Shown: positions 19,201 to 52,340, counted from the first letter of the stretch. The stretch is 64,000 nt of DNA from Streptomyces pyxinicus (GCF_024753135.1 NZ_JANUGP010000021.1:1-64000), one strand, 5' to 3'. The notes: generated by a model not told the origin, from the sequence alone. Made by a program: numbers and translations.

Positions 19201-22200
19201 TCAAGCAGGTCAAGGAGCAGCTGCGGGCCGTACCCCGGCACGGCATCGGCCACGACGCGCTGCGCCACCTGGCGCCCGGCGACGCGGAACCGGCCGCCCC
19301 GGCGGCCCGGATCAGCTTCAACTACCTGGGCCGGATGAGCCTGGAGGACGGCGGCACCGGCCTGTACCGGGGCACCTTCCGGCCGCTGGAACTGGACGCC
19401 GACCCGGCGGCCGGACGCCCGCACGCCCTGGAGGTCGTCGGCCGGCTCGACGGCGACGCGCTGGAGTTCACCTGGTTCTACTCCGACCAGGTCCACCACG
19501 AGGCCACCGTCGGCGCCCTCGCCCACGGCTACGCCGACGCGCTGGCCGACCTCGCCCGGTACGCCGCCCGGCCCGACGCCGCCGGCCGCACCCCGTCCGA
19601 CTTCCCGCTGGCCCCGCTCGACCAGACGGCCGTCGACCGCGTCGTCGGCGACGCCCCCGGCACCGTCGAGGACATCCTGCCGCTGACGCCGACCCAGGCC
19701 GGCATGCTCTTCCACGGCCTCTCCCAGGACGACCGCGGGGTCTACTTCCAGCAGCTCACGTTCGTCCTGGACGGCGTGGACCGCCCCGACCTCCTCGCCG
19801 CCGCCTGGCAGCAGGTCACCGAGGCCACGGCCGTGCTGCGCGGCCGGGTGGTCTGGCAGGACGTGCCCGAACCGCTGCTGGTCGTCGGGCACGCCACCGC
19901 CGTACCGGTGACCGTGCTGGACTGGCGCGACGCGAGCGCCGACCAGACCCGCGCGTGGCTGGACGACCTGCTGCGCGAGGACCGCGCGGCCGGCATCGAC
20001 CTGGCCGGCGGGCCGCTCCAGCGCCTGCTGCTCGCCCGGGTCTCCGGCACCGCCGTCCGCGTGGTGTGGTCCTTCCACCATCTGCTGCTGGACGGCTGGA
20101 GCCTCTTCCAGGTCCTGTCGGACGTGTTCGCCCGCCACAGCGTCCTCGCCGGCCGGCCCGGCGCACCGGCCGTACCCGACCGCCGGCCCTGGCGGGACTA
20201 CGTGGCCTGGCTGCGCGAGCGCGACCGCGCCGAGGCCGAGACGCACTGGCGGCAGCGGCTCACCGGCCTGGACGAGACCACACCGCTGCCCTACGACCGC
20301 GAACCCCGCGAGACCCACCGCGCCGAGTCCACGGCGGCCGTCCGGGTGACCGTGCCCGAGGCCGCGACCCGGGCCCTGGAGGAGCTGGCGCGCACCTCGG
20401 GCCTGACCCTCAACACCCTGGTGCAGGGCGCCTGGGCGGTCCTGATGGCCCGTCAGTCACGGCGCGACGAAGTGGTCTTCGGTACCACCGTGTCCGGGCG
20501 CCCCGCGGAGCTGGCCGGCGCCGAGTCCATGACCGGCCTGTTCATCACCACCCTGCCCACCCGGGTCACGGTCCCCGCCGACGGCACCCTCCGGGACTGG
20601 CTGCGCACGCTCCAGCGCGACCAGAGCGAGGACCGCCGCCACGACCATCTGCCGCTGAACCGGCTCAAGGCGTTCACCGAACTCCCGGAACGCGCGGCCC
20701 TGTTCGACAGCATCGTCGTTTTCGAGAACTACCCGGTGGACGACGACCTCGCCGCCGCCCACGGCCTCGCCCTCAGCGGCCTGGACGGCATCGAGACCAC
20801 CAACTACCCGCTCGGCCTGGTCGCCTACCCCGGCACCGAACTGGCGCTGCGCCTCGGCTACGACCTGGAGCTGTTCGACGCCGCCACCGTGCGGCGGCTC
20901 GCCGAGTACCTGACCGTCCTGCTCACCGAGATGGCCGCCGACCCGGAACGGGCGCCCGCCCGGCTCCCGTTGCTGACGGCGGAGCGCCGCGCACAGGTCC
21001 TGCGCACCTGGAACGACACCGCCACCGAGCTGCCCGAGGCCACGGTCGCCGACCTCTTCGCCGCACAGGTACGGCGCACCCCCGACGCGATCGCCCTTGA
21101 CGCCGGCGACGAACGCCTCACCTACCGCGAACTCGACGCCCGAGCAGCGGAGTTCGCCGGGCGCCTCACCGCCCTCGGAGTGCGCGCCGAGCGTCCCGTC
21201 GGCGTGCTGGTGGACCGGTCCGTGGAGTTGATCGTCACCCAGCTCGCGCTGGTCCGCACCGGCGGAATATACGTCCCGCTGGACGGCCGGGCACCCCAGG
21301 AGCGGCTGCGCCGCATGCTCGCCGAGGCCGGCGTCACCCTGCTGCTCACCGACGCCGAGTGGGAGGAGACCGCCCGGGACCTGCTGCCCGGCGACGGCGT
21401 CCGGCGCGTTGACGACGGCACGGCGGCACCCGGCGTCCCCGGCACCGACGCCCCGCATCCCGACCACGTCCAGTACCTGATGTTCACCTCCGGCTCCACC
21501 GGCACCCCCAAGGGCGTCGCGGTCCGCCAGCGTGACGTGGCCGCGCTCGCCCTGGACCGGGCCTTCGCCGGGCACGACCGGGTGCTCGTGCACTCCCCGC
21601 ACGCCTTCGACGCCGCCACCTACGAGGTGTGGGTGCCCCTGCTGCGCGGCGGCACCGCCGTGCTGGCCCCGCCGGCCGACCTGGACGCCGCCGCGGTCCG
21701 GCACGCGCTCACGGAACGCGGTGTCACCCACCTGTGGCTGACGGCCGGCCTGTTCCGGCTGCTCGCCCAGGAGGACCCCGCCTGCCTGCGCGGCGCCCGC
21801 GAGGTGTGGACCGGCGGCGAGGCCGTGCCCGGCGCCGTCGTCCGCCGGGTCCTGGACGCCTGCCCCGCCCTCACCGTGGTCGACGGCTACGGCCCGACCG
21901 AGACCACCACCTTCGCCACCCGGCGCCCCTTCCGCGCCGGCGACCCGCTGCCCGCCGTCCTGCCCATCGGCCGCCCGCTGGACAACACCCGCGCCTATGT
22001 CCTGGACGGCGCCCTCCAGCCCCAGCCGCCCGGCGTCCCGGGTGAGTTGTACATTGCCGGCGCCGGCCTGGCGCGTGGCTACGCGGGCCGGCCCGGAGCC
22101 ACCGCCGCCCGCTACCTCGCCGACCCGTTCGGGGAGCCCGGGGCGCGCATGTACCGCACCGGCGACATCGTGCGCTGGAGCGCGGACGGCGAACTGCACT

Positions 22201-25200
22201 TCGTGGGCCGCGCGGACGACCAGATCAAGATCCGCGGCTTCCGTGTGGAGCCCGCCGAGATCGAGGCCCGGCTCACCGCGCACCCCGCCGTCGCCGAGGC
22301 GGTCGTGTCGCCGTACACGGCCGACGGACGCAAGCGGCTGGCCGCCCACCTGGTCCCGGCCGAGGGCGCCGCCGTGCCCGCCGCGACGGAGCTGCGCGCC
22401 CACCTGGCCGCCGACCTGCCCGACTACATGCTGCCCGCCGCGTTCGTCCCGGTGCCCCGGCTGCCGCTGACCGCCAACGGCAAGGTGGACCGGCGGCGGC
22501 TGCCCGAGCCCGACTGGTCGGCGGGCGGCGACAGCGCCTACCGCGCCCCCGGCACCGACACCGAGCGGGTCCTCGCCGGGATCTGGGCGGAGCTGCTGCG
22601 CGTCGAACGGGTCGGCGTCGACGACAACTTCTTCATGCTGGGCGGCGACTCGATCCTCAGCATCCAGGTCGTCTCCCGTGCCCGTGCCGCCGGCCTCGCC
22701 CTCACCCCCCGCGACCTGTTCCGGCACCCCACGGTGGCCCGGCTCGCCGCGGCCACCGGCACCGCCGCGGCCGTCTCCGGCACCGAACCGGTTCAGGGCG
22801 AGGTGCCCCTCACCCCGATCCAGCACTGGTTCCTCGACCCCGGGCCGCGCTGGCCGGACGTCTTCGACCAGTCGGTCCTCGTGGAGACCGCGCCGGACAC
22901 CGACCCCGACGCCCTGCGCCGCGCGCTGACCGCCCTGTGGCACCACCACGACGCCCTGCGCTCCCGGTTCACCACCACGGCGGACGGCGCCTGGCACCAG
23001 GAGGTCACCGACGCCGACGCGCCCGCCCCGGACCTGCTGACCGTGTGCCCCCTCGACGGACCCGGCCCCGAGGCGGCCCGCGAGGCCGAGGCCCGCGCCA
23101 CCGCCGAGGCACACGAGTCGTTCCGCCTCGGCACCGGCCCGCTGCTCACCGCCCGCCTGTTCACCGGCGGCTCCGGCGCCGCCCGCCTGCTGCTCGCCGT
23201 GCACCACCTGGTGGTCGACGGCGTCTCCTGGCGCATCCTGCTGGAGGACCTGGAGAGTGCCTACCGGCAGGCCCTGGCCGGACAGCCGGTACGCCTGCCC
23301 GCCCGCACCACCTCCGTCCGGGAGTGGGCCCGCCGGCTGCGCGCCCACACCGACGCCGGCGGCTTCACCGGACAGCTCGCCCACTGGAGCCGCACCGCCG
23401 GGCACTGCGCCGAGCCGCTGCCCCAGGACGCCGACGGCGGCAACACCATGGCCGACGTCCGCGAGGTCACCGTACGGCTCGACCGGCGCCGCACCGACGC
23501 ACTGCTCCGCCAGGTACCGGCCGTCTACCGCACCCGCATCGACGACGTCCTGCTCACCGCGCTGGGCCGGGTGCTGGCCGACTGGACCGGGCGCGAGAGC
23601 GTCGCCGTCGGCCTGGAAGGACACGGCCGCGAGGACCAGTTGTTCGAGGACGTCGACCTGTCCCGCACCGTCGGCTGGTTCACCACGCTCTTCCCGGTCG
23701 CCCTCAGCGTCCCGGCCGGCGACTGGGGCGGCGCCCTGAAGGCGGTCAAGGAGCAGCTGCGGGCCGTACCCGAACGCGGGATCGGCCACGGCGCGCTGCG
23801 CCACCTCGCCCGCGACCCCCGGCTGGTGGCCGCGCCGATGCCCGGCATCAGCTTCAACTACCTCGGCCGGTTCGACTGGTCCGCCGCCGACGGCACCCTG
23901 ATCCGCGCGGTGCCCGGCGGCCTCGGCGGCGCCGACGCACCCGACGCCGAGCGCGCCCACCTGCTCGACGTGGTGGCCCGCGTCGAGGACGACCAACTGG
24001 AGATCGGCTGGCACTACAGCGCCGCCCGGCACCACGAGAGCACCGTCACCGGCCTCGCCGAGGGCATGCTGCGCGCCCTGGAGGAGATCCTCGCCCACTG
24101 CGCCCGACCGGACGCGGGCGGCCGTACCCCCTCCGACTTCCCGCTCGCCCGCCTGGACCAGCAGGCCGTGGACAAGCTGGCCGGCGACGGACGGGCCGTC
24201 GAAGACCTCCTGCCGCTGAGCCCGATGCAGTCCGGCATGCTCTTCCACAGCCTGCTGGACCCGGACGGCCGCACCTACGTCAACCAGGTGCAGCTGGTGC
24301 TGACCGGCGTCACCGACCCGCGCGCCCTGGCCGAGGCCTGGCAGCGGACCGTCGACGCCAACCCGGTGCTGCGCTCCCACCCGGCCTGGCAGGACAGCGC
24401 CGAACCCGTGCAGGTGATCCGGCACCGGGTCATCGTGCCCGTCGTCCACCACGACTGGACCGGGAAACCCGCCGACCGGTGCGCGGCCGACCTCGACCGG
24501 CTCGTGGAGGAGGACCGGGGGGCCGGCATCGACCTCGGCACCGCGCCGCTGATGCGGCTCACCCTGATCCGGCTCACGCCCGAACGCGTCCGGCTGGTGT
24601 GGACGTTCCACCACATCCTGCTGGACGGCTGGAGCGCCGCCCAGGTCTTCGACGAGGTGTGCGAGCGCTACGCGGCCCTCACCGGCGGCCGCCCCGCCCA
24701 GGTGCCCGCGCGCCGGCCCTTCGCCGACTACCTGGGCTGGCTGGCCGCGCAGGACACCGCGAAGGCCGAGCAGTACTGGCGCGCCACCCTCGCCGGGTTC
24801 CGCGCCCCGACCGAACTGCCCCGCGACCGCCGCGCCACCGAGGCCCACCACAGCTCCTCGTCCGGCACGGTACGGGTGACGCTGGACGGCGGGACCTCGG
24901 CGCGACTGCGGGACACGGCCCAGCAGGCCGGACTCACCGTCAACACGGTCCTGCAGGGCGCCTGGGCGCTGCTGCTGTCCCGCTACGGCGGCGGTGACGA
25001 CGTGGTGTTCGGCACCACCGTCTCCGGCCGGCCGGCCGAACTGCCGGGCGTCACCGCGATGGTGGGCCTGTTCATCAACACCCTGCCCACCCGGGCCCGG
25101 ATCGACGGGCGGCGCCCGCTGCTGGACTGGCTGCGCGACCTCCAGGCCGCGCAGTCCGAGGCCCGGCGCCACGACTTCGTCTCGCTGGCCCAGCTGGGCA

Positions 25201-28200
25201 GCTGGAGCGAGGTACCCGGCGGAACCCACCTGTTCGACTCCATCGTCGTGTTCGAGAACTACCCCTTCGACGAGGGCGCGCTGGCCCGGCACGGCCTGGC
25301 CATGGAGACGGAACGGGACCTGGAGCCCACCAACTACGCGCTCAGCGTGGTCGTCGCCCCCGGGGACACCCTCGACGTCAGCCTCGACTACGACCCGGCC
25401 GCCTTCGACGCGCCCACCGTCGAGCGGCTCGGGGAGAGCCTGCGCACCCTGCTGACCGCGATGGCCACCGCGCCCGGCACCACCCTGGCCGACCTGCCGC
25501 TCACCGACCCCGCCCGGGGCCGCGAACTGCTCGACCGGTTCGGCGGCGCCCAGGTCACGACCCCCCGGGACACCCTGCCGGCGGCCTTCGCCCGCCAGGC
25601 CGCCCTGACCCCCGGCGCACCGGCCGTCCGGCACGGCGCGGACCTGCTCACCTACTGCGAACTGGACGAGCGCGCCAACCGGCTGGCCCGGCTGCTCATC
25701 GACGCCGGCGCCGGCCCCGAGCGGTACGTCGCCCTCGCCCTGCCCCGCACCGCCGACCTGGTCGTGGCCCTCCTCGCGGTCCTCAAGAGCGGCGCCGCCT
25801 ACCTGCCGGTGGACCCCGGCTACCCCGCCGAGCGCATCGCGTTCCTCTTCGAGGACGTACGGCCCCTCGCGGTCGTCACGGCCACCGCGACGGCCGGCCG
25901 GCTGCCCGAGGGGACGTACACCCGGATCGTCCTGGACGACCCCGACCGCGCCCGGCGGCTCGCCGCCGCCTCCGCCGCCCCGGTCGGCGACGGCGAACGG
26001 CACGCCACCCTGCTGCCCGAGCACCCCGCCTACGTCATCCACACCTCCGGCTCGACCGGCCGCCCCAAGGGCGTCGTCGTCGCGCACGGCTCGGTACTGG
26101 CCCTGACCGACTGGGCGGCGGCCGAGTTCACCGGCCGGGGCCTTGAGCACGTCGTCGCGTCCACCTCGCTCAACTTCGACGTGTCGGTCTTCGAGATCTT
26201 CTCGCCCCTGATGTCCGGCGGCTGCGTCGAGATCGTCCGCGACCTGCTGGCCCTCGCCGAACGGCCGGGTCCGTGGCGGGCCGGACTGCTCAGCGCGGTG
26301 CCCTCCGCGCTCGGCCGGCTGCTGGCCGAGGACACCGTGCACGTCAGCGCCGACACCGTGGTGCTCGCGGGGGAGGGGCTGCCCGCCCGGACCGTACGGC
26401 AGGTCCGCGCGGCCGTGCCCGGCTGCGAGGTGCGCAACATCTACGGCCCCACCGAGGCCACCGTCTACGCCACCGCGTTCACCTGCGACCCCGCCGATCC
26501 CGACCGCGACCCGCCGATCGGCCGGCCGCTCGGCGGCGCCCGCGGCTACGTCCTGGACGAGCGGATGCGCCCGGTGCCCGTCGGCGCGCCCGGCGAACTG
26601 TTCCTCGCCGGCACCGGAGTGGCCCGGGGCTATATGCGCCGGCCCGGACTGACCGCGTCCCGCTTCCTGCCCGACCCGTTCGGGCCGCCCGGCAGCCGCA
26701 TGTACCGCACCGGCGACCGGGCCCGCTGGACCGCCGACGGCGACATCGTCTACCTGGGGCGGGCCGACGACCAGGTCAAGGTGCGCGGCTTCCGTATCGA
26801 GCTGGGCGAGGTGGAGGCGGCACTGGCCCGGCACCCCGCCGTGGCCGCCGCCGCGGCCCGCGTGGTCGAGCACGACGGCCACCGCCGCCTGGTCGGCTAC
26901 GCGGTGCCCGCCGCGGCCGGCCTGCCGGACCCGGCGGACCTGCGCGCCTTCCTCGCCCGCACCCTCCCCGACCACCTGGTGCCCGCCCTCGTGGTGCCGC
27001 TGGACCACCTCCCGCTCGGCGCCACCGGCAAACTCGACCGGCGGGCCCTGCCCGACCCGCGGTGGACCGCCGGCACCGGCACCGGCCGGCCGCCCGCCAC
27101 CGCGACCGAACGCACCCTCGCCGCCATCTGGTGCGAGGTGCTGGGCCTGCCCGAAGTCGGCGCCGACGACAACTACTTCACGCTCGGCGGCGACTCCGTC
27201 CTCGGCATCCAGATCGTCTCCGCCGCCCGCCGGGCCGGCCTCGCCCTCAATCCGCGCCACCTGTTCACCCACCAGACCCTCGCCGAACTCGCCTCGGCGG
27301 CGGAGGAGTTGCCCGACTCCCCGGTCATGGCCGAGCAGGGCCCGGTCATCGGCGACACCCCGCTCACCCCGGTCCAGCACTGGCTGCTCGACACCCTCTC
27401 CGGCGACCCGGCCGACTTCAGCCAGGCGGTCGCCCACCACCTGGCCGAGGACACCGACGAGTCACTGCTGCGGGCCGCCCTGGTCGCCGTACTGGAACGG
27501 CACGACGCGCTGCGGCTGCGGTTCGGGACGGCCGGCGACGGGACCTGGCGGCAGCACGGCACCGCGCCCGGGGAGGCGCCGCACCTGGAGGTCCACGACG
27601 GGCCGCCCGCCCCCGGTCTCGCCGAGCGCCTGGCCGGCGGCTTCGACCTGGCGCACGGTCCGCTGCTGCGGGCCGCGCTGTGCCGGGGCGAGGGCGGCGG
27701 GCGGCCGGTGCTGGTGCTCGCCGCCCACCACCTCGTCGTGGACGCGGTGTCCTGGCGGCTGATCCTGGAGGACCTCGACACCGCCTACCACGCCCTGCGC
27801 GCCGGCGAACGCCCGAGCCTCGGCGCCAAGACCACCTCCTTCCGGGCCTGGGCCCAGCGGCTCACCGCGCACACCGCGGCGGGCGGCTTCGACGACGAAG
27901 TCCCGCACTGGCGCGCCCAGCACGCCCCGGGCCCGCTGCCCGTCGACCACCCCGGCGGCGCCAACACCGCCGCCGAGGAGGAGACGGTGTCGGCGGGACT
28001 GGACGCCGAGGACACCCGGCGGCTCCTCCAGGACGTCCCGGACGCCTACCGCACCCGCGTCAACGACGTCCTGCTGTACGCCCTCGGCCGGGTGCTGGCC
28101 CGCTGGACCGGGCAGGACCGGGTGGCGGTCGCGCTGGAGGGACACGGCCGCGAGGACCTCTTCGCGGACGTCGACCTCTCCCGCACCGTCGGCTGGTTCA

Positions 28201-31200
28201 CCACCCTGTACCCGGTCGCCCTGGACGTGGCACGGGACGCCGGCACCGGCACCGTGCTCAAGGCCGTCAAGGAGAACCTGCGGGCCGTACCCCGGGGCGG
28301 TGTCGGCTACGGCGCGCTGCGCCACCTGCACCCGACGGCCGGCCGGAACCTGCCGGACCTGCCCGGGATCAGCTTCAACTACCTCGGCCGGCAGGACCGG
28401 CGGACGGACTCCGGCGGCCTGCTGCACGAGCCCCACGGCGGCCTCACCGGCGGCATGGACCGCTCGGCCGACCGCCCCCACCTCCTCGACGTCCTCGGCC
28501 AAGTGACCGACGGCAGGCTGGAGTTCGCCTGGTCGTACTCCACCGGCCTGCACCGCCGCGAGACCGTGGAGCGGCTCGCCGCCGAGCTGGCGGACGAACT
28601 GCGGGCACTCGTACGGCACTGCGCCGAGCCCGGCGCCGGCGGCCGCACCCCGTCCGACTTCCCGCTGGCCCCGCTCGACCAGGCCGCCGTCGACCGGATC
28701 GCCGGCACCGGCCGGGACGTGCGGGACGTGTACCCGCTCACGCCCACCCAGACCGGCATGGTCGTGCACGGCATGGACGAGGCCGCCCACGGCCTGTACG
28801 TCGAGCAGATCACCTTCGTGGTGGACGGGGCCGGCGACCCGGACCTGCTCGCCGCCGCCTGGCAGCACGTGGTCGACCGCACCCCGGTGCTGCGCACCGC
28901 CGTCGTCCTGAACGGCGTGCCCGTCCCGCTCCAGACCGTCCACCGCGACGTCACCCTGCCGGTCACCCGGCACGACTGGAGCACCCTGCCTGCGGACCGG
29001 CACCCGGCCGAACTGGAACAACTCCTGGGCGCGGAACGGGCCCTGGGCATCGCCCTGGACCGTCCGCCGCTGCTGCGCCTCGCCCTGGCCCGGCTCGGAG
29101 CGGACTCGGTGCGCGTGGTGTGGACCTTCCACCACGTCCTGCTGGACGGCTGGAGCGTCTTCCACGTCCTCGGCGACGTGCTCGCCGCGCACGCGGCCCT
29201 CGCCCGGGGGGAGCGGCCCCTGCTGCCCGAACGCCGGCCGTTCGCCGACTACGCCGCCCACCTCGCCGGCCGTGACACCGCCGGCGCCCGCGACCACTGG
29301 CGCGCCGCCCTCGCCGACCTGACCGCGCCGACACCGCTGCCCTACGACCGCCGGCCCGCCCCGGACACCACCGCCCGCTCCGACACCTGGCTGTCCGAGC
29401 GCCTGGGCACCGAGCAGACGGCGGCGCTCCAGGAGTTCGCCCGCCGGCACCGGCTCACCCTCAACACCCTGGTGCAGGGCGCCTGGGCGCTGCTGCTGGC
29501 CCGCTGGAGCGGGGCGCCGGACGTGTGCTTCGGCACCACCGTCTCCGGCCGCCCGTCCGACCTGCCCGGCGCCGACACCATCACCGGCCTGTTCATCACC
29601 ACCCTGCCCGCCCGCGCCCACGTCGACGGCACCGCCCGCTGCGCGGCCTGGCTGCGCACCCTGCAGGAGGCGCGGGCGGAGGACCGCCGGTTCGACCACA
29701 TGCCCCTGGGCGACCTGCACGGCCTCACCCAACTGCCGCCCGGCACCGAGATGTTCGACAGCCTGGTGGTGTTCGAGAACTACCCGGTCGGGGACGCCAC
29801 CGCAGGCGCCCACGGCCTGACCCTGCGCGACCTGGACGCCCGCGAGGCCACCAACTACCCGCTCACCGTGGTCGTCTCGCCCGGCGACCGGCTCGCCGTC
29901 GAACTCGGCTACGACCCGCGCCACTTCGACGCCGCGACGGCACGCTCCCTCGCCGGACAACTGCTGCACACCCTGCGCGCGCTGGCCGCCACCGACGGCA
30001 CCGCCCGCCTCGACGACCTCGACACCCTTCCCCCCGAGGAACGCGCCCGGCTGCTGCGCGGCCCGGCCCGGCCGGAGCGGGAACCGGTGACCCCGGCCAC
30101 CCTGCCCGCCCTGATCGAGGCCGCCGTCGACCGATGGCCCCAGGCACCCGCGCTCGGCGACCCCGACCGGCTGCTGACCTTCGCCGAGACCGAGGCGCAC
30201 GCCAACCGCCTCGCCCACCGGCTCATCGCCCGCGGCGCCGGACCCGGCGACATCGTGGCGCTGCTGCTGCCCCGCTCGCTCGACATGGTGCTGGCCCAGC
30301 TCGCGGTCACCAAGGCGGGCGCCGCCTTCCTGCCCGTCGACCCCGCCTACCCGGACGAGCGGATCACGCTCATGCTCCGGGACGCGGCCCCCGCCCTCAC
30401 CCTGGACGCCAAGGAGGTCGCCGCGCTGCTGGCCGACCAGGCCGGCGACAGCCCCGGCCACCGGCCCGCCGACGCCGACCGCGGGCGCCCGCTCGACCTG
30501 GACGACCCGGCGTACGTCATCTACACCTCCGGCTCCACCGGCACCCCCAAGGGCGTCGTCGTCACCCACCGCGGGATCGCCGCCTTCGCCGCCGCCGAGG
30601 CCGCCCACTACCAGGTGACCGAGGGGGACCGGGTGCTGGCCTTCGCCACGCCCAGCTTCGACGCCTCCGTCCTCGAACTGTGCGCCTCCCTGCCGCACGG
30701 CGCCCGCCTGGTGGTCCCCGAGCCCGGACCGCTGCTCGGCGAACCGCTGGCCCGGGTACTGCGTGCCGAGCACGTCACCCACACCCTGCTGCCGCCGGCC
30801 GCGCTCGCCACCCTGCCGCCCGAAACGCCCGGCACCCTGCCGGACCTGAAGACGCTGATCGTCGGCGCCGACGCGTGCGGCGCCGACCTGGTCGCCCGCT
30901 GGGCCCCGCACCACCGCATGGTCAACTCCTACGGCCCCACCGAGGCCACCGTCGTCGCCACCTGGTCCGCGCCGCTGAGCCCGGACGGCGCCGCCCCGCC
31001 CATCGGCCGCCCGCTGCCCGCCACCGGCGCCTACGTCCTCGACGCCCGGCTGCGCCCGGTCCCCGACGGCGTCCCCGGCGAACTCTGGCTCAGCGGGCCC
31101 GCGCTGGCGCGCGGCTACCTCGGCCGCCCCGGACTGACCGCCGCCCGCTTCACCGCCGACCCCTTCGGGCCGCCCGGCACCCGCATGTACCGCACCGGCG

Positions 31201-31865
31201 ACCTGGTGCGCCGCGACGGCCACGGCGAGTTCCACTACCTGGGCCGCACCGACCACCAGCTGAAGCTGCGCGGCCACCGCATCGAGGCCGGCGAGGTCGA
31301 GGCCGCCCTGACTCGGCACCCCGGGGTCCTGGACGCGGTGGTGAGCGTCCGGGAGGACGAGCCGGGCCTGCCCCGGCTGGTCGCCCACCTGCTCACCGCC
31401 CCCGGCGCCGAACCCCCGGCGGACGCGGAACTGCGCGCCCTCGCCGCCCGGTCGCTGCCCGGCTACATGGTGCCCACGGCGTTCGTCGCCCTGGACCGCT
31501 TCCCGCTCACCGAGAACGGCAAGACCGACCGGGCCGCCCTGCCCGCCCCGGCCCCCGCCGCCACCGTCGTCCCGGCCGAGCACGTGGCGCCCCGCACCCC
31601 CACCGAGGAGGCCGTGGCGGCCCTCTGGGAGGAGGCCCTCGGCACCACCGTGGGCGCCGAGGACGACTACTTCCTGCTCGGCGGCGACTCGATGCGCGCC
31701 CTGCTCATCGCGTCCCGCGCCAACGACCTCTTCGGGGTGGACCTCACCCCGCGCGACGTCCTGGTCTCCCGCACCGTCGCCGCCCTGGCGGAACTGGTGG
31801 AGGAACAGGTGCTCAGCGAACTCGAAGACGCCGCGTACGGCGGCCCCGACCACGACGAACGGTGA
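13296..31865 (+). CDS. Non-ribosomal peptide synthetase 1 (modules 1-5)
   Basis: A 6189-aa megasynthase starting at ATG 13296 (AAAGGA eight bases upstream). Domain order: A1-T1 / C2-A2-T2-E2 / C3-A3-T3-E3 / C4-A4-T4-E4 / C5-A5-T5. It begins directly with an adenylation domain, so the chain starts from a free amino acid and no acyl cap is installed. The carrier serines are Ser559, 1614, 3119, 4634 and 6132, each in L-G-G-D-S. All four condensation domains keep HHxxxDG; C2 is of L-L type and C3-C5, each following an E domain, show the LTPxQxGM start and FHHxLLDG of D-L type. The protein ends about 57 residues after Ser6132 with an acidic tail, a likely docking segment for NRPS 2, which starts 13 bp downstream. 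I saw no in-frame TTA codon by eye. Confidence 0.95.
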   Translation: MTDPHDTPVPATPRPQGGDVARPEDTAAPAPAYPALGELFADRVARAPHAPALTDGRRTWSYRELADRADRLAGHLVRSGAGPDRVVALVLPRSMELIAAELAVARAGAAFLPVDPAYPAERRALMLADAAPAVTLDDPAAVAALLEHGDGAGAGEDEARGAGPDRAAYVIYTSGSTGTPKGVTVTHRGIAGFTAAAAERYAVGPGDRVLQFSSPSFDASVLELFVSVLTGATLVVPPDGPWLGDELAAVLDEHRITHTLIPPAALATLPDPAQGTGRRLRTLIVGAEACPASLVDRWAPGRRMINSYGPTEATIVATWTGPLAAGQGTPTIGAALPHTRVHVLDPGMRPVPPGADGELYIGGDAVARGYLRRPGLTAGRFVADPFGPPGARLYRTGDRVRLRPDGELDYLGRLDRQVKIRGFRVEPGEIEAALSRDPRVGEAVVVVREDEPGRPRLVGYATPADPGAPPDPASLRAALASALPAHLVPSAVVVLDRMPLTAQNKTDRAALPAPEQAPRVGRVAPRTPREEALAAIWADVLGVDAVGVTDDFLDLGGDSILAARALSRIRDDLGARLTVRDVFTARTVEALAPLLGDPATAAPAEPIPAAPRTGTLPLSSAQRRLWFLDDLTDGGAEYHTGLTLRLRGTLDPEALRRALHRLAARHDALRTTFRTVDGQGAQHIAADPEVPLRTADLAGVPAARRDEAAERLLTEELGRPHDLAAGPLTRALLVRLGDVDHLLLLAQHHIVTDGWSVGILTRELAALYHAETTGEPDALTEPAVQYPDFAVWEQRQRGSAADAEHLRYWRRHLDGIQQLELPVDRPRPAVRTTAGAGHRHQLPPALMARLRTLATGRGTTVFTVLAGACALLFARYSGQRDVAFGTITNGRGRRDLEDVVGFFANTVVLRTEVDERASVDRFVEGMRTTLLDAFAHDAVPFDRVVEELAPPRDPSRTPLVQALVVQQTATAPAPRAGGLRFDDHPLPRPAARFDLVLEFTPDADGGCVLTAEFNTDLFETRTVARMSRHVHRLLEAMADGPGQSLAELPMLSEDEQRTLVDSWNPPVPARDADDVTLPELFRAQAARTPGRVAVTHGTDRLDYAEVERRANRLARRLISRGAAPETLVALCLPRTAELPVVLWAVLKSGAGYLPVDPNYPAERIRFMLSDARPALVVATPETAAALPADCDPLIIGGPDGGVTTGAEAADVTDADRLRPLLPDHPAYVIYTSGSTGRPKGVVVTHRTVAALAAWAAERFGHRGTAPVVASTSLNFDVSVFELLCPLLAGGSVEVVADATALTDPGERRAGLVSGVPSVVSRLFAGGTAPVAADTVVLAGEALSAQTVHDLRAALPSCEIANIYGPTEATVYATAWFAGDRVPDQAPPIGRPVARTRAYVLDSRLRPQPPGVTGELYLGGGGLARGYLGRPGLTAQRFVADPFGAPGARMYRTGDLVRWSAEGELEYVGRTDQQVKVRGFRIELGEVEEALRRCPGVAEAAVTVTETDGNRRLTGYVVAVPGQRVEPESARRTLGRTLPDYMVPATVLLLDELPLNPNGKLDRARLPQPGPATRAVRHVAPRTPTERLLAGVWAEVLRVERVGVDDNFFELGGDSILSIQVVARARQEGLTVTSRDVYRHQTVAALARCADAAAGPREPGQTPVEPTGPAPLTPIQHWLFETDAERAGHFAQALSVLLPDDLDPAALEHALNDLVAHHDALRSRFDTGAGTPPAWHIADAGDRITLARHTGPDTDTPHFGPFDLARGPLLRAVLHDRGTGRAPVLHLAVHHLVVDGVSWRVLLEDLDRAYRARRDNADGAAALPAKSSPVRQWARRLAAYTADGGFDDERAYWVQAAAPDGTALPVDLPGPDTYASARAVTVRLSAEDTTVLLRTLPDTYRTRANDVLLGALGRALCAWSGQERVVVDVEGHGREELFADLDVSRTVGWFTTRHPVALAVPGQAPWDTVLKQVKEQLRAVPRHGIGHDALRHLAPGDAEPAAPAARISFNYLGRMSLEDGGTGLYRGTFRPLELDADPAAGRPHALEVVGRLDGDALEFTWFYSDQVHHEATVGALAHGYADALADLARYAARPDAAGRTPSDFPLAPLDQTAVDRVVGDAPGTVEDILPLTPTQAGMLFHGLSQDDRGVYFQQLTFVLDGVDRPDLLAAAWQQVTEATAVLRGRVVWQDVPEPLLVVGHATAVPVTVLDWRDASADQTRAWLDDLLREDRAAGIDLAGGPLQRLLLARVSGTAVRVVWSFHHLLLDGWSLFQVLSDVFARHSVLAGRPGAPAVPDRRPWRDYVAWLRERDRAEAETHWRQRLTGLDETTPLPYDREPRETHRAESTAAVRVTVPEAATRALEELARTSGLTLNTLVQGAWAVLMARQSRRDEVVFGTTVSGRPAELAGAESMTGLFITTLPTRVTVPADGTLRDWLRTLQRDQSEDRRHDHLPLNRLKAFTELPERAALFDSIVVFENYPVDDDLAAAHGLALSGLDGIETTNYPLGLVAYPGTELALRLGYDLELFDAATVRRLAEYLTVLLTEMAADPERAPARLPLLTAERRAQVLRTWNDTATELPEATVADLFAAQVRRTPDAIALDAGDERLTYRELDARAAEFAGRLTALGVRAERPVGVLVDRSVELIVTQLALVRTGGIYVPLDGRAPQERLRRMLAEAGVTLLLTDAEWEETARDLLPGDGVRRVDDGTAAPGVPGTDAPHPDHVQYLMFTSGSTGTPKGVAVRQRDVAALALDRAFAGHDRVLVHSPHAFDAATYEVWVPLLRGGTAVLAPPADLDAAAVRHALTERGVTHLWLTAGLFRLLAQEDPACLRGAREVWTGGEAVPGAVVRRVLDACPALTVVDGYGPTETTTFATRRPFRAGDPLPAVLPIGRPLDNTRAYVLDGALQPQPPGVPGELYIAGAGLARGYAGRPGATAARYLADPFGEPGARMYRTGDIVRWSADGELHFVGRADDQIKIRGFRVEPAEIEARLTAHPAVAEAVVSPYTADGRKRLAAHLVPAEGAAVPAATELRAHLAADLPDYMLPAAFVPVPRLPLTANGKVDRRRLPEPDWSAGGDSAYRAPGTDTERVLAGIWAELLRVERVGVDDNFFMLGGDSILSIQVVSRARAAGLALTPRDLFRHPTVARLAAATGTAAAVSGTEPVQGEVPLTPIQHWFLDPGPRWPDVFDQSVLVETAPDTDPDALRRALTALWHHHDALRSRFTTTADGAWHQEVTDADAPAPDLLTVCPLDGPGPEAAREAEARATAEAHESFRLGTGPLLTARLFTGGSGAARLLLAVHHLVVDGVSWRILLEDLESAYRQALAGQPVRLPARTTSVREWARRLRAHTDAGGFTGQLAHWSRTAGHCAEPLPQDADGGNTMADVREVTVRLDRRRTDALLRQVPAVYRTRIDDVLLTALGRVLADWTGRESVAVGLEGHGREDQLFEDVDLSRTVGWFTTLFPVALSVPAGDWGGALKAVKEQLRAVPERGIGHGALRHLARDPRLVAAPMPGISFNYLGRFDWSAADGTLIRAVPGGLGGADAPDAERAHLLDVVARVEDDQLEIGWHYSAARHHESTVTGLAEGMLRALEEILAHCARPDAGGRTPSDFPLARLDQQAVDKLAGDGRAVEDLLPLSPMQSGMLFHSLLDPDGRTYVNQVQLVLTGVTDPRALAEAWQRTVDANPVLRSHPAWQDSAEPVQVIRHRVIVPVVHHDWTGKPADRCAADLDRLVEEDRGAGIDLGTAPLMRLTLIRLTPERVRLVWTFHHILLDGWSAAQVFDEVCERYAALTGGRPAQVPARRPFADYLGWLAAQDTAKAEQYWRATLAGFRAPTELPRDRRATEAHHSSSSGTVRVTLDGGTSARLRDTAQQAGLTVNTVLQGAWALLLSRYGGGDDVVFGTTVSGRPAELPGVTAMVGLFINTLPTRARIDGRRPLLDWLRDLQAAQSEARRHDFVSLAQLGSWSEVPGGTHLFDSIVVFENYPFDEGALARHGLAMETERDLEPTNYALSVVVAPGDTLDVSLDYDPAAFDAPTVERLGESLRTLLTAMATAPGTTLADLPLTDPARGRELLDRFGGAQVTTPRDTLPAAFARQAALTPGAPAVRHGADLLTYCELDERANRLARLLIDAGAGPERYVALALPRTADLVVALLAVLKSGAAYLPVDPGYPAERIAFLFEDVRPLAVVTATATAGRLPEGTYTRIVLDDPDRARRLAAASAAPVGDGERHATLLPEHPAYVIHTSGSTGRPKGVVVAHGSVLALTDWAAAEFTGRGLEHVVASTSLNFDVSVFEIFSPLMSGGCVEIVRDLLALAERPGPWRAGLLSAVPSALGRLLAEDTVHVSADTVVLAGEGLPARTVRQVRAAVPGCEVRNIYGPTEATVYATAFTCDPADPDRDPPIGRPLGGARGYVLDERMRPVPVGAPGELFLAGTGVARGYMRRPGLTASRFLPDPFGPPGSRMYRTGDRARWTADGDIVYLGRADDQVKVRGFRIELGEVEAALARHPAVAAAAARVVEHDGHRRLVGYAVPAAAGLPDPADLRAFLARTLPDHLVPALVVPLDHLPLGATGKLDRRALPDPRWTAGTGTGRPPATATERTLAAIWCEVLGLPEVGADDNYFTLGGDSVLGIQIVSAARRAGLALNPRHLFTHQTLAELASAAEELPDSPVMAEQGPVIGDTPLTPVQHWLLDTLSGDPADFSQAVAHHLAEDTDESLLRAALVAVLERHDALRLRFGTAGDGTWRQHGTAPGEAPHLEVHDGPPAPGLAERLAGGFDLAHGPLLRAALCRGEGGGRPVLVLAAHHLVVDAVSWRLILEDLDTAYHALRAGERPSLGAKTTSFRAWAQRLTAHTAAGGFDDEVPHWRAQHAPGPLPVDHPGGANTAAEEETVSAGLDAEDTRRLLQDVPDAYRTRVNDVLLYALGRVLARWTGQDRVAVALEGHGREDLFADVDLSRTVGWFTTLYPVALDVARDAGTGTVLKAVKENLRAVPRGGVGYGALRHLHPTAGRNLPDLPGISFNYLGRQDRRTDSGGLLHEPHGGLTGGMDRSADRPHLLDVLGQVTDGRLEFAWSYSTGLHRRETVERLAAELADELRALVRHCAEPGAGGRTPSDFPLAPLDQAAVDRIAGTGRDVRDVYPLTPTQTGMVVHGMDEAAHGLYVEQITFVVDGAGDPDLLAAAWQHVVDRTPVLRTAVVLNGVPVPLQTVHRDVTLPVTRHDWSTLPADRHPAELEQLLGAERALGIALDRPPLLRLALARLGADSVRVVWTFHHVLLDGWSVFHVLGDVLAAHAALARGERPLLPERRPFADYAAHLAGRDTAGARDHWRAALADLTAPTPLPYDRRPAPDTTARSDTWLSERLGTEQTAALQEFARRHRLTLNTLVQGAWALLLARWSGAPDVCFGTTVSGRPSDLPGADTITGLFITTLPARAHVDGTARCAAWLRTLQEARAEDRRFDHMPLGDLHGLTQLPPGTEMFDSLVVFENYPVGDATAGAHGLTLRDLDAREATNYPLTVVVSPGDRLAVELGYDPRHFDAATARSLAGQLLHTLRALAATDGTARLDDLDTLPPEERARLLRGPARPEREPVTPATLPALIEAAVDRWPQAPALGDPDRLLTFAETEAHANRLAHRLIARGAGPGDIVALLLPRSLDMVLAQLAVTKAGAAFLPVDPAYPDERITLMLRDAAPALTLDAKEVAALLADQAGDSPGHRPADADRGRPLDLDDPAYVIYTSGSTGTPKGVVVTHRGIAAFAAAEAAHYQVTEGDRVLAFATPSFDASVLELCASLPHGARLVVPEPGPLLGEPLARVLRAEHVTHTLLPPAALATLPPETPGTLPDLKTLIVGADACGADLVARWAPHHRMVNSYGPTEATVVATWSAPLSPDGAAPPIGRPLPATGAYVLDARLRPVPDGVPGELWLSGPALARGYLGRPGLTAARFTADPFGPPGTRMYRTGDLVRRDGHGEFHYLGRTDHQLKLRGHRIEAGEVEAALTRHPGVLDAVVSVREDEPGLPRLVAHLLTAPGAEPPADAELRALAARSLPGYMVPTAFVALDRFPLTENGKTDRAALPAPAPAATVVPAEHVAPRTPTEEAVAALWEEALGTTVGAEDDYFLLGGDSMRALLIASRANDLFGVDLTPRDVLVSRTVAALAELVEEQVLSELEDAAYGGPDHDER
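13392..15090 (+). other. NRPS module 1: A-T, loading, L-hydrophobic/aromatic residue X
   Basis: The first adenylation domain has the A3 core [11 protein letters not shown] and the carrier LGGDS (Ser559). My hand-read pocket code is D-A-L-L-I-G-S-I-V-K. I do not know this code for certain; it shares seven positions with DALVTGAVVK (Tyr, tyrocidine synthetase, from memory), so a bulky hydrophobic or aromatic residue is likely. It is nearly identical to modules 5 and 10, so the same residue should occur three times. The A10 motif is L-T-A-Q-N-K-T-D-R instead of the usual N-G-K; the catalytic Lys is kept. No E domain follows, so the residue stays L with a free amine, which head-to-tail closure needs. 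Confidence 0.8.
15141..19600 (+). other. NRPS module 2: C-A-T-E, D residue, probably Ala
   Basis: The C domain starts [13 protein letters not shown] (L-L type) with HHIVTDG. The A domain has code D-V-F-S-V-A-I-V-Y-K. The bulky Ile and Tyr at the pocket end and the partial match to the Ala code DLFNNALTYK (from memory) point to a small residue such as Ala; this is tentative. The carrier is Ser1614. The E domain has HHLVVDG, EGHGRE and FNYLG motifs intact, so the residue is delivered as D. The A-domain code is identical to that of module 4. Confidence 0.8.
19666..24140 (+). other. NRPS module 3: C-A-T-E, D-Val-type residue
   Basis: A D-L type condensation domain ([21 protein letters not shown]) follows E2. 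The A-domain code is D-A-Y-W-W-G-G-T-F-K, eight of ten positions equal to the known Val code DAFWIGGTFK, so Val (or Ile) is likely. The carrier is Ser3119. The E domain keeps HHLVVDG, EGHGRE and FNYLG. A conserved E-C linker ([11 protein letters not shown]) joins this module to the next, as at every internal E-C junction in both proteins. Confidence 0.82.
24201..28640 (+). other. NRPS module 4: C-A-T-E, D residue, probably Ala
   Basis: A D-L condensation domain with FHHILLDG. The A-domain code D-V-F-S-V-A-I-V-Y-K is identical to module 2, so the same small residue (Ala is my best guess) is expected. The A3 core reads [10 protein letters not shown], with His in place of the usual Tyr. The carrier is Ser4634. 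The E-domain motif is HHLVVDA, with Ala instead of the final Gly; both His and the Asp remain, so activity is probably kept. Confidence 0.8.
28716..31800 (+). other. NRPS module 5: C-A-T, L residue X (same as module 1)
   Basis: A D-L condensation domain ([21 protein letters not shown]) accepts the D-terminated tetrapeptide. The A-domain code is D-A-L-L-I-G-S-V-V-K, differing from module 1 by Ile/Val at one place and identical to module 10. The carrier is Ser6132 in LGGDSMRA. No E domain follows; the protein ends soon after. The pentapeptide is then handed to NRPS 2, whose first C domain is of L-L type, consistent with an L residue here. Confidence 0.8.
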
Positions 31866-31878
31866 GGATCCGACGATC

Positions 31879-51843
<19,965 letters not shown>

Positions 51844-51970
51844 CCGCACCCCGCCCCCGCCGCACGGCGACGCCCGGGACCGGCCGGCACAGCCCCCGGT
51901 CCCCGCGCGCCCCGAACCGCTCCATCTACCCGCCCACCGGATCAACCCCCCGACCACGAAGGAAGAAGAC

Positions 51971-52174
51971 ATGGACGAGAACACCCGCTACCAGGTGCTG
52001 CGCAACGACGAGGAGCAGTACTCCCTCTGGCCGGTCGACGTCGAGGTGCCCGCCGGCTGGGAGACCGTCGGCAAGGAGGGCACCGAGGCCGAGTGCACCG
52101 CCTACGTCGACGAGGTCTGGACCGACATGCGCCCCCGCAGCCTGCGCGAGCGCATGGAGAACACCGGCGCCTGA
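51971..52174 (+). CDS. MbtH-like protein
   Basis: A 67-aa MbtH-family protein with all signature pieces: N-D-E-E-Q-Y-S-L-W-P, V-P-A-G-W and the C-terminal C-T-A-Y-V-D-E-V-W-T-D-M-R-P-x-S-L. MbtH proteins bind and stabilise adenylation domains and often are essential for their activity. The gene lies 127 bp after NRPS 2 with a GAAGGAAGAA site before ATG 51971. It is the only MbtH in the window and presumably serves the ten A domains. Confidence 0.95.
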   Translation: MDENTRYQVLRNDEEQYSLWPVDVEVPAGWETVGKEGTEAECTAYVDEVWTDMRPRSLRERMENTGA

Positions 52175-52230
52175 CCGCCGTACCCATCGGGGGCGCCGGA
52201 CCCGTCCGGCGCCCCCGACACGCCCCCGCT

Positions 52231-52281
52231 CACCGGCCACCACCCCCACGGCAGCTCACCGGCAACCACCCCCACGGCAGC
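52231..52281. repeat. 26-bp tandem duplication between MbtH and GNAT genes
   Basis: Two 25-base units (52231-52255 and 52257-52281) separated by one base differ by one base (GGCCACC versus GGCAACC). Each contains CACCGGC and CCCCCACGGCAGC. They lie in the 166-bp gap between the two genes. It looks like a simple slippage duplication; no hairpin or binding-site function is evident. Confidence 0.7.
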
Positions 52282-52340
52282 CCGGCGCCCCACCGCCCTC
52301 GGCACCTCCCCACCATCGCGTCGACACCGAGGAGCACCTC

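Noticed and set aside
20457-27440. Very long minus-strand open frame (2327 codons) and similar frames opposite the NRPS genes
   Set aside because: They mirror the codon bias of the + strand NRPS genes and their translations are low-complexity (G/V/Q/A/R-rich) with no domain motifs.
52231-52281. A CRISPR-like repeat
   Set aside because: Only two adjacent units with a one-base gap; no spacers and no cas genes.
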